Shown here: positions 1 to 6,092 of the stretch, piece by piece
How the letters are laid out: the number at the start of each line of letters is the position of its first letter
Position numbering within the stretch: position 1 is the stretch's first letter
Assembly: GCA_038868255.1 (NCBI GenBank)
Contig: JAWCTJ010000058.1
Coordinates: 1-8,501, forward strand
Direction: 5' to 3'
DNA: 8,501 nucleotides
Source of the DNA: DRVV01 sp038868255
Lineage (GTDB): Archaea; Thermoproteota; Bathyarchaeia; Bathyarchaeales; Bathycorpusculaceae
Notes under the pieces: generated by a model
The model's database searches: none
Told to the model about the DNA's origin: nothing
What the model saw: the letters and a program-made list of their open reading frames with translations, nothing else
Position numbers and translations under genes: made by a program

Positions 1-326
1 GGGTTGTCTATGGCATAAACCATGCACCCTACGGCTTTAGCCTTCGAAGCCAACTCAGCGTTGAATCCCCTGTCGCCTGTAGCTGCTATCAGCAGATCCG
101 GCTTCGGCTTGAGGCTGTTGATAAAAGCTTCAACGTCCCTAACATCAGCCTTAACGAGGGAAACTTTGCCCTCAGCCTTAAGTCTTTTAAATCCGGATGA
201 AAAGGATCTACTATAAACGGTTATGTTAGGACCTTCTTCTAGAAGCTTGAGAATTTTCTTATAGCTTTCTTTTCCACCGCCCACAACCACGATGTTCGCG
301 CCGGAGAGTTTCAAGTCCACAAGCAA
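1..326 (-). CDS. Precorrin-2 dehydrogenase (siroheme synthase N-terminal type), 3' end outside the window
   Basis: This NAD-dependent enzyme family (SirC, Met8p, the CysG N-terminal domain) oxidises precorrin-2 to sirohydrochlorin, the substrate of the CbiX chelatase encoded on the other strand. About 108 residues are visible. The N-terminus reads MLVDLKLSGANIVVVGGG, the family's opening strand and glycine-rich Rossmann loop (residues 16-18), followed by a helix and TVYSRS. Later AATGDRGFN (about 81-89) and YAIDNP (104-109) match the usual 'AATdDr.lN' and 'vvDdP' motifs; Asp107 fits the catalytic aspartate position. An in-frame TGA lies at 354-356, so the start must be downstream of it. I chose the TTG at 324-326 because a GAGGAGG motif sits 8 nt upstream and it yields the typical MLVDLKL start; GTG at 318-320 is the alternative. 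The gene starts 14 nt after the cobB-like stop, so it is probably co-transcribed. Whether a C-terminal ferrochelatase or methyltransferase domain follows cannot be seen. Confidence 0.88.
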   Translation of the reverse strand, partial: MLVDLKLSGANIVVVGGGKESYKKILKLLEEGPNITVYSRSFSSGFKRLKAEGKVSLVKADVRDVEAFINSLKPKPDLLIAATGDRGFNAELASKAKAVGCMVYAIDN

Positions 327-334
327 GCATGCAT

Positions 335-341
335 CCTCCTC
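335..341 (-). promoter_or_regulatory. Shine-Dalgarno motif deciding the TTG start of the dehydrogenase
   Basis: The minus strand reads GAGGAGG here, a near-perfect archaeal anti-16S match, 8 nt before the TTG at 326. Its first base is the last base of the preceding gene's TAG stop. It favours the TTG over the GTG six bases further on. Confidence 0.7.
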
Positions 342-1906
342 TACCGTTTTTCGTCACCTTTGACCCATGACCCATCGGTCAAAAGATCTTTAAACTTGAA
401 AACAATACTTTTAAAGTCTACTTTGGTTATGCGTGGGGGTCTAGCCAGCCTTAAGAGCTCCGTTAAGTTCACGTACTTTTCCGCGGTTTCGAGGGCTCTT
501 GCACAGAAATCTTCATATCTTATTTCCACCTCAGGAGTCATTCCACGATCTTCTAGTTCCATGCGCGGTATAGCTCCAAGCAGAATTACATCCAGTCTTC
601 TAAACGCCTGGTCTATTAGGCGTTTAATCTCATCAGTCATGTAGCTTAGCCTGAGCTTATTGAGTATTACACCAGCCACATTTACCCCAAGTTCTCTTAG
701 CAGTTTTATGTGGCTGACCGCGTCTGCAATGGCGCCTTCTATTCCTCCCTTGTCACATCCAATAATAAGCACCACTGGCGCATTCACCATTAATGCAACC
801 TCAGCTGTTGATAGGGGATGCTCTCCACCCTCATTTAGAAGTCCCGTTAAGTCGCCCATGGCGCCCTCGATAAGGAGTAAGCTATAGTCCGCTCCAGCAA
901 TGTAAATAGCCTCTTCCACAGGTTTCCAGCCGCTTTCTCCTATTCTTATTGAGGAGTAGGGCTTCATAGGTTCCTTGATGAGGTAGAATGCGGGCACTAT
1001 ATCCCTTACGTCTCCGCCCACCTTCAGCACGCCCACATCCACGCCGCTTCTCTTGAGGGCACCAGCAACACCTGTGATGATGAAGGTTTTTCCAGCGCCG
1101 CTTCCTGTAGCTGTAAAGAGCAGGCAGGAGGGGAATGAACTTTTCTGATTGTTTAATGTCAAGTTTATTCCAGTTGATATCCCAAGCTCGCTTTTTATCT
1201 TAGCCCTTAAGGCGGCATTGGCTTTCCTGATGGCTTCAAGCTCCTCCGGCGACGCGCCCAGCGAATTCCTTATCCCTTCAATAATCGCGGGGTTCTCGTC
1301 CAGCAGGGCATGTAAAAGAACCCCTACAACATTTCCTTCCTTGTTTGAGGCTCCGGAAACTATTTCCTTCGGATTATTGCGGTAATTCAGCCTTCTAACA
1401 TGGGAGATAAGCACTGATCTGGCTTCTCCTTTCAGAGTTATGTTGCCATATGTGTGGCAGTGAAATCCCTTAACCTTTAAGCCCACATCATCCGTCAGGA
1501 AGCTTTTTCCCACAACCGTCGCCGTAACTCGGTCGGTGCATACCAGAGGGGAGAATTCCGCATCTATCAGCCCAAGGCCTTTCTTAAATATTGGCGTTGG
1601 AGAAAGCCGTCCTACGTCTGTACATCTTGCAAGAACCTGGAAGCCGGCGCATACTCCAAGTACAAGTTTTCCAGTTTCTGCCATGCGGATTATCTCATGT
1701 GATAAACTTTTGCCTATACACCCGGATTCAACGAGGCTTCCCCCGGGAATTATCAGCATGTCAAGAACTTCCGAGGCCGGCTTGCCCTTTACACGACCGT
1801 TTTTAGTTACCAGGTCTGTGGGTAAAAAGCCAAACTCCTCAAAACTTGGAAGGGAACCTGGAACATAAACAAGCCCTATTCGATATTTACTTCGGATAAC
1901 TGTCAC
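341..1906 (-). CDS. cobB: Cobyrinate a,c-diamide synthase-like protein with inverted domain order (amidotransferase first, ATPase second)
   Basis: The likely role is ATP- and glutamine-dependent amidation of the corrin a and c side chains. The 521 residues hold two domains. Residues about 8-212 are a class I glutamine amidotransferase of the CobB/CobQ type: LIIPGGS (51-57), nucleophile Cys86 in LGVCAGFQVL, GFHCHTYGN (147-155) and His199 in GVLLHALLDENP. Residues about 260-490 are a dethiobiotin-synthetase-like ATPase: P-loop ATGSGAGKT (266-274), KVGGD (295-299), IEGAMG (346-351), STAEVA and NAPVVLIIG, ending in the family's 'vnLteLLrLA' segment. A tail of about 30 residues with no recognised domain follows. 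Classical CobB/CbiA and CobQ/CbiP have the opposite order. IEGAMG and KVGGD resemble CobB more than CobQ, but a cobyric acid synthase or another amidating role remains possible. The GTG start is the only usable one: an in-frame TAA lies at 1931-1933 and no start codon occurs between them. No Shine-Dalgarno is suitably placed, which suggests a leaderless mRNA. Confidence 0.85.
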   Translation of the reverse strand: MTVIRSKYRIGLVYVPGSLPSFEEFGFLPTDLVTKNGRVKGKPASEVLDMLIIPGGSLVESGCIGKSLSHEIIRMAETGKLVLGVCAGFQVLARCTDVGRLSPTPIFKKGLGLIDAEFSPLVCTDRVTATVVGKSFLTDDVGLKVKGFHCHTYGNITLKGEARSVLISHVRRLNYRNNPKEIVSGASNKEGNVVGVLLHALLDENPAIIEGIRNSLGASPEELEAIRKANAALRAKIKSELGISTGINLTLNNQKSSFPSCLLFTATGSGAGKTFIITGVAGALKRSGVDVGVLKVGGDVRDIVPAFYLIKEPMKPYSSIRIGESGWKPVEEAIYIAGADYSLLLIEGAMGDLTGLLNEGGEHPLSTAEVALMVNAPVVLIIGCDKGGIEGAIADAVSHIKLLRELGVNVAGVILNKLRLSYMTDEIKRLIDQAFRRLDVILLGAIPRMELEDRGMTPEVEIRYEDFCARALETAEKYVNLTELLRLARPPRITKVDFKSIVFKFKDLLTDGSWVKGDEKR

Positions 1907-1930
1907 CCTCGTTGTGGGGTCGCAATAGGC

Positions 1931-1938
1931 TTATATTA
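1931..1938 (-). promoter_or_regulatory. TATA-like box for the cobB-like gene
   Basis: On the minus strand this reads TAATATAA, centred about 28 bp before the GTG at 1906. Archaeal TATA boxes lie about 25-28 bp before the transcription start, so transcription would begin at or within a couple of bases of the start codon, giving a leaderless mRNA. Confidence 0.5.
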
Positions 1939-1946
1939 CGCTCGCG

Positions 1947-1954
1947 TTATTTAA
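1947..1954 (+). promoter_or_regulatory. TATA-like box for hemA and the cbi operon
   Basis: TTATTTAA is centred about 28 bp before the ATG at 1979, which again fits a leaderless transcript. No Shine-Dalgarno precedes that ATG. The alternative box TTATATTA at 1931-1938 read on this strand would give a leader of about 15-18 nt. Confidence 0.5.
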
Positions 1955-1978
1955 GTTGATTGGACGGGCTATCCATCC

Positions 1979-3289
1979 ATGACGCTTACAACACGCTCCT
2001 TCGACATATTAAACGTCAGAATTACATACAAGAAAGCTCGTGTCCCACTTCTGGAAGCCGTAGCCTTCAAGGATAAAGGCAGAGCCTACAAGGAGATGAT
2101 GGCCCTAGACGGCATTTGCGAGTGCGTCATCCTGCAGACATGTAACCGCGTAGAGCTCTACGCGGTGAGCGCCTGCGGAAAAACTGCTGCCAAAAGCTTG
2201 AAGGAATATTTAGCCAATAGAGCGGGAGCCATGATGGAGGAAGCCATAAAAGCCATTGAGATTTCAATGAATCATGATGCGCTTAAACATATTCTGGAAG
2301 TTGCTTCAGGACTTGACTCAATGGTTATTGGCGAGAACGAGATTCTTGGCCAAGTTTGGGATGCATATCTCCAAGCAGAATCTCATGGTGCTGCAGGTCC
2401 AATCCTCGGAGCAGTCTTTAGGAAAGCTGTAAGTGTTGGAAAGCGTGTTCGAAGCGAGACTGAAATAAGCAGGGGAGCAGCCTCCTTCGGTTCTGTATCG
2501 GTTAAATTGGCTGAAGAGCTGATGGGGGGACTTTGCGGGAAGAATGTGCTTGTGATAGGCGCCGGAGAAATGGGAACATGTGTAGCTAAGGCTCTTGCCC
2601 GCAGCAAACCCAACACCATATTCATTGCAAATAGAACCTATGAAAGAGCTGTTAAGCTTGCTGAGGACATCTCGGGAAAAGCCCTTAGGTTTGACAAGCT
2701 TGAAGAGGCCCTTGTGGAAGCTGATGTGGTTATCTGCGCCACAGGAGCACCTCATTATATACTTACAAAGGATACTGTCTGCAGGATTCTTGAGAATCGC
2801 CGTGGAAATCGCCTTCTAATAATTGATATTTCAAACCCGAGAAACGTGGAGGAATCCATTGCGGAGTTAGATGGGGTTATGCTCTACGATATTGATGATT
2901 TTCAAGCCATAGTTGAGCGGAGCTTAACTGAGAGGCAGAAAAGCGCTGAGAAAGCTGCAGAAATAATTGAGGAAGAGCTTCCTCAACTGTATAAGGAGCT
3001 CAGGGAGCAGTGTATCAGAGATTTGATCTCCCAGATTGTCTCCCGCTCTGAAGAGATGCGCAGGGAAGAGTTGTCCAAAGCATTTAACATGCTTAATGAG
3101 CTTGATGAAAGGGAGCGCAGAATAATCGACGACTTAACAAGGATAATTCTTAAGAGGGTTCTAATGCCCATGGTTGAGAATCTTAAGGCAGCTGCATCCA
3201 ACGGTGATAGACAGCTTATAGAGGAAACGGCTAAGCTATTCGGTATGGAAGAATTAAGCCTACTAGAGTGGAGCGGCGCCAATGAATAA
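1979..3289 (+). CDS. hemA: Glutamyl-tRNA reductase
   Basis: This cytoplasmic, NADPH-dependent enzyme reduces glutamyl-tRNA(Glu) to glutamate-1-semialdehyde, the committed step of C5-route tetrapyrrole synthesis. The 436 residues fit the family's usual length. The N-terminal catalytic domain has the nucleophile Cys55 in LQTCNRVELYA and the MNHDALKHIL/ASGLDSMVIGENEILGQV block (97-125) with His99. A Rossmann NADPH domain starts near 188 with VLVIGAGEMG (190-199) and continues through ANRTYERA and CATGAPH. The C-terminal part from about 315 is a helical dimerisation domain. The ATG at 1979 is the first possible start after an in-frame TAA at 1952-1954. It has no Shine-Dalgarno and lies 28 bp from a TATA-like box. 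It is the first gene of the plus-strand operon, so precursor supply is probably transcribed together with corrin synthesis. It overlaps the next gene by 8 nt. Confidence 0.97.
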   Translation: MTLTTRSFDILNVRITYKKARVPLLEAVAFKDKGRAYKEMMALDGICECVILQTCNRVELYAVSACGKTAAKSLKEYLANRAGAMMEEAIKAIEISMNHDALKHILEVASGLDSMVIGENEILGQVWDAYLQAESHGAAGPILGAVFRKAVSVGKRVRSETEISRGAASFGSVSVKLAEELMGGLCGKNVLVIGAGEMGTCVAKALARSKPNTIFIANRTYERAVKLAEDISGKALRFDKLEEALVEADVVICATGAPHYILTKDTVCRILENRRGNRLLIIDISNPRNVEESIAELDGVMLYDIDDFQAIVERSLTERQKSAEKAAEIIEEELPQLYKELREQCIRDLISQIVSRSEEMRREELSKAFNMLNELDERERRIIDDLTRIILKRVLMPMVENLKAAASNGDRQLIEETAKLFGMEELSLLEWSGANE

Positions 3290-4337
3290 TGTTGGATTGG
3301 TTCTTATTGGACATGGAAGTAGAAATCCCCAGCATAAGGAAAGCCTGGAAAAATTAGCGGAGATAATACGCGCCAGATCCAAGTTCAAAATTGTTGAAAC
3401 CGCCTTTATGATAATAAATAAGCCGACAATACAGGAAGCTGTCCAGCTCATGACCCAACGTGGAGTTAGAAGGATTATATTTATACCTGTTTTTATGGCG
3501 GCTGGGAGCCATACAACTGAGGACATCCCGAAAATTCTTGGATTGAAAGATGGTGAACGCGCCGCATGGAAAAATGGGCTAGAAATAATATACAGTGACC
3601 CCTTAGGTCCTGATTGGAGAATAGCTGAAATAATAGAGGAGAAAGCCTTGAAGACCTTGGGAGATGAACCAGATTACAAACAGCCATTAGACGCCTACAA
3701 CATACCAGCCTCAAGCACTCTCTTCGAGATGAGCATGCAGAGGATCAGAGAGATCATTGGAGATTCCCTGAAGGGACTCCCCGCAGAGCATGTAAGAATA
3801 ATTGAAAGAGTTGTGCATGCCACAGCTGATCCTGAGTTTGCCAAGCTCATAGTCGTCAGCGACGGAGCCGTTGAGGAGGGTGTAAAGGCGATAAAGTCAG
3901 GGGTAAAGGTTGTGGTTGACGTGAAAATGGTCATGGCCGGGGTGAACATGACGAAGCTTAGGAAATATGGCGTGAAGGTTAAGTGCTATGTTGATGATGA
4001 ACGAGCCCTAAGGATAGCCCGAGAAAGGGGCATAACACGTACGGCAGCTGCTATGCGGCTAGCCGTAGAAGAGGGGTTGGATGGGGGAATAGTGCTCATT
4101 GGAAACTCGCCTACGGCGACTTTCGAGCTTGTTCAAGCTGTCAAAGAGGGCTATGCGAAGCCGGCGCTCATAATCGCGGCGCCTGTGGGCTTTATAGGAG
4201 CTGCTGAAGCAAAGGAAGCGGTTATGGGGCTTTCTATCCCCTACATAACAGTTCGCGGTCCTAAAGGCGGCAGCCCCGTAGCCGTGGCCATGTTCAATGC
4301 GCTGCTAACACTTGTGGATGGCAAAACAGCCACTTGA
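3282..4337 (+). CDS. cbiX-cbiC: Sirohydrochlorin cobaltochelatase / cobalt-precorrin-8 methylmutase fusion (CbiX-CbiC)
   Basis: This bifunctional protein has 351 residues. Residues about 1-128 are a single-repeat (small, archaeal-type) CbiX, which inserts cobalt into sirohydrochlorin: LIGHGSR contains His11, and FMAAGSHTTEDI contains His77; these are the two metal-binding histidines of the family. YSDPLGPDWRIAEII closes the domain. After a short linker (about 129-145), residues 146-351 are CbiC/CobH, which moves the C11 methyl group to C12 to give cobyrinate. Its marks are RVVHATADPEF with catalytic His179, SDGAVEEGVKAI, IGNSPTATFEL (273-283) and APVGFIGAAEAKE. The fusion therefore joins an early and a late step of the ring pathway. 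The same pairing is known, to my recollection, from other archaea. The ATG at 3282 has GGAG 8 nt upstream, inside the end of hemA. There are no broken motifs, so both halves should be active. Confidence 0.95.
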   Translation: MNNVGLVLIGHGSRNPQHKESLEKLAEIIRARSKFKIVETAFMIINKPTIQEAVQLMTQRGVRRIIFIPVFMAAGSHTTEDIPKILGLKDGERAAWKNGLEIIYSDPLGPDWRIAEIIEEKALKTLGDEPDYKQPLDAYNIPASSTLFEMSMQRIREIIGDSLKGLPAEHVRIIERVVHATADPEFAKLIVVSDGAVEEGVKAIKSGVKVVVDVKMVMAGVNMTKLRKYGVKVKCYVDDERALRIARERGITRTAAAMRLAVEEGLDGGIVLIGNSPTATFELVQAVKEGYAKPALIIAAPVGFIGAAEAKEAVMGLSIPYITVRGPKGGSPVAVAMFNALLTLVDGKTAT

Positions 4338-4340
4338 GGA
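4336..4340 (+). promoter_or_regulatory. Shine-Dalgarno motif deciding the TTG start of cbiD
   Basis: GAGGA overlaps the stop of the CbiX-CbiC gene; its GAGG core ends 8 nt before the TTG at 4348. An in-frame TGA at 4342-4344 excludes any earlier start, so the spacing supports the TTG. Confidence 0.6.
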
Positions 4341-4347
4341 TTGAGAG

Positions 4348-5445
4348 TTGAAGTTTCTAAGGTATGGGATTTCCACCGGCGCATGCGCTGCAGCCGCGGC
4401 AAAAGCAGCTGTGCTAACGCTGATTGATAAACCTGTAGATCATGTGGGAGTACCAACGCCTATTGGGCTGCGTCTTGAAGTGCCTATTGAGGGATGTAGA
4501 AAGCTAGATAATGATAAGGCTGTTGCTTGGGTTGTTAAGGATGCGGGTGACGACGCGGATATCACTGATGGGCTTAGAATTTACGCTACGGTGAAGCTCA
4601 CCGGCGACGGCAAAGTTATGATCAAGGGTGGGGAGGGCGTGGGCAGGGTTACAAAGCCTGGGCTGGCTGTTCCCGTTGGGGAGCCAGCCATAAATCCTGT
4701 ACCCAGAATTATGATAGAGAACGCTGTAATGGAGGTCATCCCACAGGGCAGAGGCGTTGAAGTCCTCATTGAAGTTCCTGGCGGAGAAGAGGTTGCGGAA
4801 AAAACGCTTAATCCAAAGCTGGGCATAATTGGCGGCATATCCATACTTGGAACGGCGGGAATAGTGAAGCCCTACTCGCTTGAGGCTTATAGAAGATCCC
4901 TCCTGCCGCAGATTGAAATTGCAGTGTCCAGCGGTCGCGATTACATATTTCTTGTTCCAGGAAACATCGGCGCAAAAATCGCTAAGCAACTGTTTAATGT
5001 TCCTGACGAGATAGTGGTTCAGACCGGTGACTTTGTGGGCTACATGCTTCGAAAGGCCGTTGAAAGGGGCGCCAGAAACATCGTCCTACTTGGGCATGCT
5101 GGAAAGCTTGTTAAGTTAGCCGCCGGGGTCTTTAACACTCATCATAAGGTAGCTGATGCAAGGATGGAGGTTATAGCCGCGTATGCTGGAGCCTGCGGCG
5201 CCAGCAGTCAACTTATAGCCAGGATACTGGCTTCAAACACGGCTGAAGAAGTCATTAAATGGCTTAAGGAGGCAAACCTTGTAAGGCAAACTTTTGACGC
5301 CATCGCAGAGAAGGTGCGCCTCCGCTGTTTAGAGAAGGTTAAGGGGAAAGCGGAAATAAGCGTATTAATAGTGTCCCTTAAGGGGGAAGTTTTGGGGGTA
5401 AGCGGAAAAGCTGAGTGCGTGGAGAAATGGCGAAAATCCATATAG
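4348..5445 (+). CDS. cbiD: Cobalt-precorrin-5B (C1)-methyltransferase
   Basis: CbiD transfers a methyl group from S-adenosylmethionine to C1 of cobalt-precorrin-5B, giving cobalt-precorrin-6A. It belongs to its own fold family, unrelated to the CbiL/F/E type. The 365 residues match the usual length. Family hallmarks appear in order: YGISTGACAAAAAKAA (6-21), VVKDAGDDADIT (62-73), GGEGVGRVTKPGLAVPVGE (94-112) with AINPVPR, LGIIGGISILGTAGIVKP (158-175), and GHAGKLVKLAAGVFNTHH (249-266). The TTG start begins MKFLRYGISTG, exactly where the family starts, and has a well-placed Shine-Dalgarno. It lies 10 nt after the previous gene and overlaps cbiE by 19 nt. Its substrate is the product of CbiG, encoded at the right end of the window. 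Confidence 0.97.
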   Translation: MKFLRYGISTGACAAAAAKAAVLTLIDKPVDHVGVPTPIGLRLEVPIEGCRKLDNDKAVAWVVKDAGDDADITDGLRIYATVKLTGDGKVMIKGGEGVGRVTKPGLAVPVGEPAINPVPRIMIENAVMEVIPQGRGVEVLIEVPGGEEVAEKTLNPKLGIIGGISILGTAGIVKPYSLEAYRRSLLPQIEIAVSSGRDYIFLVPGNIGAKIAKQLFNVPDEIVVQTGDFVGYMLRKAVERGARNIVLLGHAGKLVKLAAGVFNTHHKVADARMEVIAAYAGACGASSQLIARILASNTAEEVIKWLKEANLVRQTFDAIAEKVRLRCLEKVKGKAEISVLIVSLKGEVLGVSGKAECVEKWRKSI

Positions 5446-6092
5446 TAGGCGCGGGTCCAGGTTCCCCGGAATATGTCACGCCTATAGCTAGAAGAATCGT
5501 CCAAAAAGCCCAGCTGGTGGTTGGATCAGAAAGAGCTATCGAGCTATTTAGAGGTGACATAAAAGGTGAAGCTTTAACTTTAACAGCTAGAAACTTCAAA
5601 CAAACAGTAAAACACGCTGTGGAATGCGCGGAAAAAGGTATAAGCGTCGCTTTCATATCCACCGGAGACCCGGGGTTCGCTGGACTCCTCGGGGCAGTCA
5701 AAAAATTCCTCGGAGAGAATGTTGACTTAGAGATTACTCCGGGAATAAGCGCTGTACAAGTTTGCGCGGCGCGTCTTAGGATAAGCTGGGATGAAGCTGT
5801 TCTGATAAGCTTTCATGAAGGCGCTGATGAGCACAGAAAGAAAAGGCTTCTTGAGGCTGTTAAAAGCGGGAAAACAGCTATAATTCTGCCTGACCCCAGG
5901 GGCTTCATGCCTAAAGACATTGCCAGTTACCTAATAAGCCAGGGAGTGAAAGGGGAAACTCAGGTTTTCATATGCGAAAACCTCACCCTTGAAGATGAAA
6001 AGGTGTCCCGGGGCACATTGCAGAATATGCCTCCACAAGATCCGGGAAACCTCTGCGTAATGGTAATCATCCCTGTGGAGAGAAAGGAATGA
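5427..6092 (+). CDS. cbiE: Cobalt-precorrin-7 (C5)-methyltransferase
   Basis: CbiE methylates C5 of cobalt-precorrin-7 with S-adenosylmethionine and works next to CbiT; in many bacteria the two are fused as CobL, but here they are separate genes. Of 221 residues, the N-terminal tetrapyrrole-methylase motif IHIVGAGPGSPEYVT (4-18), the STGDPGFAGLL loop (78-88), ITPGISAVQVCAARL (103-117) and ISFHEG (127-132) are typical of CbiE. I chose the ATG at 5427 because it gives MAKIHIVGAGPG. An in-frame GTG at 5415 would add four residues (MRGE). Neither has a convincing Shine-Dalgarno: GGAG ends only 2 nt before the ATG. Translation may therefore be coupled to cbiD, which ends 19 nt inside this gene. 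Its stop overlaps the cbiT start in ATGA. Confidence 0.95.
   Translation: MAKIHIVGAGPGSPEYVTPIARRIVQKAQLVVGSERAIELFRGDIKGEALTLTARNFKQTVKHAVECAEKGISVAFISTGDPGFAGLLGAVKKFLGENVDLEITPGISAVQVCAARLRISWDEAVLISFHEGADEHRKKRLLEAVKSGKTAIILPDPRGFMPKDIASYLISQGVKGETQVFICENLTLEDEKVSRGTLQNMPPQDPGNLCVMVIIPVERKE

Larger units (their letters stand above)
1930..1955. promoter_or_regulatory. 26-bp imperfect dyad at the centre of the divergent promoter
   Basis: Bases 1930-1955 form an inverted repeat centred between 1942 and 1943. Ten of the twelve pairs outside the central TC match, including ACGC/GCGT flanking the centre and CTTA/TAAG at the ends. Each arm overlaps a TATA-like box. The first coding bases of the two flanking genes (1906 minus, 1979 plus) are each 36.5 bases from the centre. 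That the dyad works as a bidirectional promoter, or as an operator, is inferred. Confidence 0.5.

Noticed and set aside
1536..1868. 110-codon plus-strand frame opposite the cobB-like gene
   Set aside because: The minus-strand frame encodes clear GATase motifs across the same bases; the plus-strand translation is proline/serine-rich and unrecognisable.
1907..1978. Possible cobalamin riboswitch before hemA
   Set aside because: The 72-bp gap is far too short for a B12 riboswitch and no B12-box-like sequence is visible. TATA positions suggest essentially no leader RNA.
1971..1980. ATCC tandem repeat before the hemA start
   Set aside because: Two copies of a 4-base unit are expected by chance and show no further structure.
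2318..2755. 145-codon open frame on the minus strand inside hemA
   Set aside because: It is antisense to the GluTR catalytic and NADPH domains, with cysteine/serine-rich low-meaning sequence and no family motif.
4504..4989. 161-codon open frame on the minus strand inside cbiD
   Set aside because: It lies wholly opposite the strongly conserved cbiD frame, has no recognisable domain and a composition typical of antisense shadow frames.
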